NCBI GenBank assembly: GCA_030632525.1
Contig: DAOVUP010000090.1
Coordinates: 1-6,615 of the forward strand
Direction of reading: 5' to 3'
From: Desulfobacteraceae bacterium
GTDB lineage: Bacteria > Desulfobacterota > DSM-4660 > Desulfatiglandales > Desulfatiglandaceae
DNA: 6,615 bases
Shown: piece after piece, positions 6,551-6,615 of the stretch
How positions within the stretch are numbered: the first letter of the stretch is position 1
How the letters are laid out: every line of letters begins with the position of its first letter
Position numbers and translations under genes: made by a program
Notes under the pieces: model-generated
The model's database searches: none
The model's input: the letters and a program-made list of their open reading frames with translations, nothing else
What the model was told of the DNA's origin: nothing

Positions 6551-6615
6551 AATGGGAGAAACTACTGGATGTTTTGAGGAAATTCAAGGGGTTTGATTTG
6601 GAGGTCAGAAAAACA

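Noticed and set aside
6552..6615. Short open frames on the plus strand at the right edge, including one open from 6553 to the end
   Set aside because: The stretch is about 21 codons, has no ATG in that frame and no clear ribosome binding site. It is too short to tell from chance at a window edge.

Overview
The window looks like part of a chromosome from a Gram-negative, deltaproteobacterial-type organism (Desulfobacterota and relatives). This is inferred from gene content: an ExeA/GspA-GspB secretin-assembly pair, a stand-alone EF-G paralog with the diverged domain IV described in spirochaete/planctomycete/deltaproteobacterial EF-Gs, a COG2231-type endonuclease III relative and a five-helix MscS channel. 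Nothing in the window fixes the genus.

Layout from left to right. Positions 1-1190 (+) are the 3' part of gspA/exeA, whose ATPase core lies off the left edge. It abuts gspB at 1191-2132 (+) with no gap. Convergent to gspB, with an 18-base gap, is an EF-G gene (4184-2151, -). Positions 4185-4549 hold no gene. They contain an imperfect inverted repeat of about 140 bp (4209-4349), a short GC hairpin (4400-4412) and a probable sigma70-type promoter (4473-4502). That promoter reads into a GTG-started HhH-GPD DNA glycosylase gene (4550-5275, +). The glycosylase gene is convergent with an MscS-family channel gene (6359-5277, -), with one base between the two stop codons. Upstream of mscS, on the same strand, lies the broken N-terminal remnant (6550-6414, -) of a gene resembling the 'putative molybdenum carrier' (cpYpsA/SLOG) family. 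It carries an in-frame stop at codon 3, a second stop and a frameshift. A probable extended -10 element for mscS lies in this remnant.

The genes do not form one pathway. gspA and gspB would work together to carry the type II secretion secretin through peptidoglycan. The EF-G paralog acts in translation and probably in ribosome recycling. The glycosylase acts in base excision repair, and the channel in release of osmotic pressure. The points most worth following are the EF-G paralog that lacks the usual translocation loops, the 140-bp palindromic element beside its start, the decayed molybdenum-carrier-like gene, and the glycosylase with only three cysteines. I see no complete undescribed multi-gene system here.
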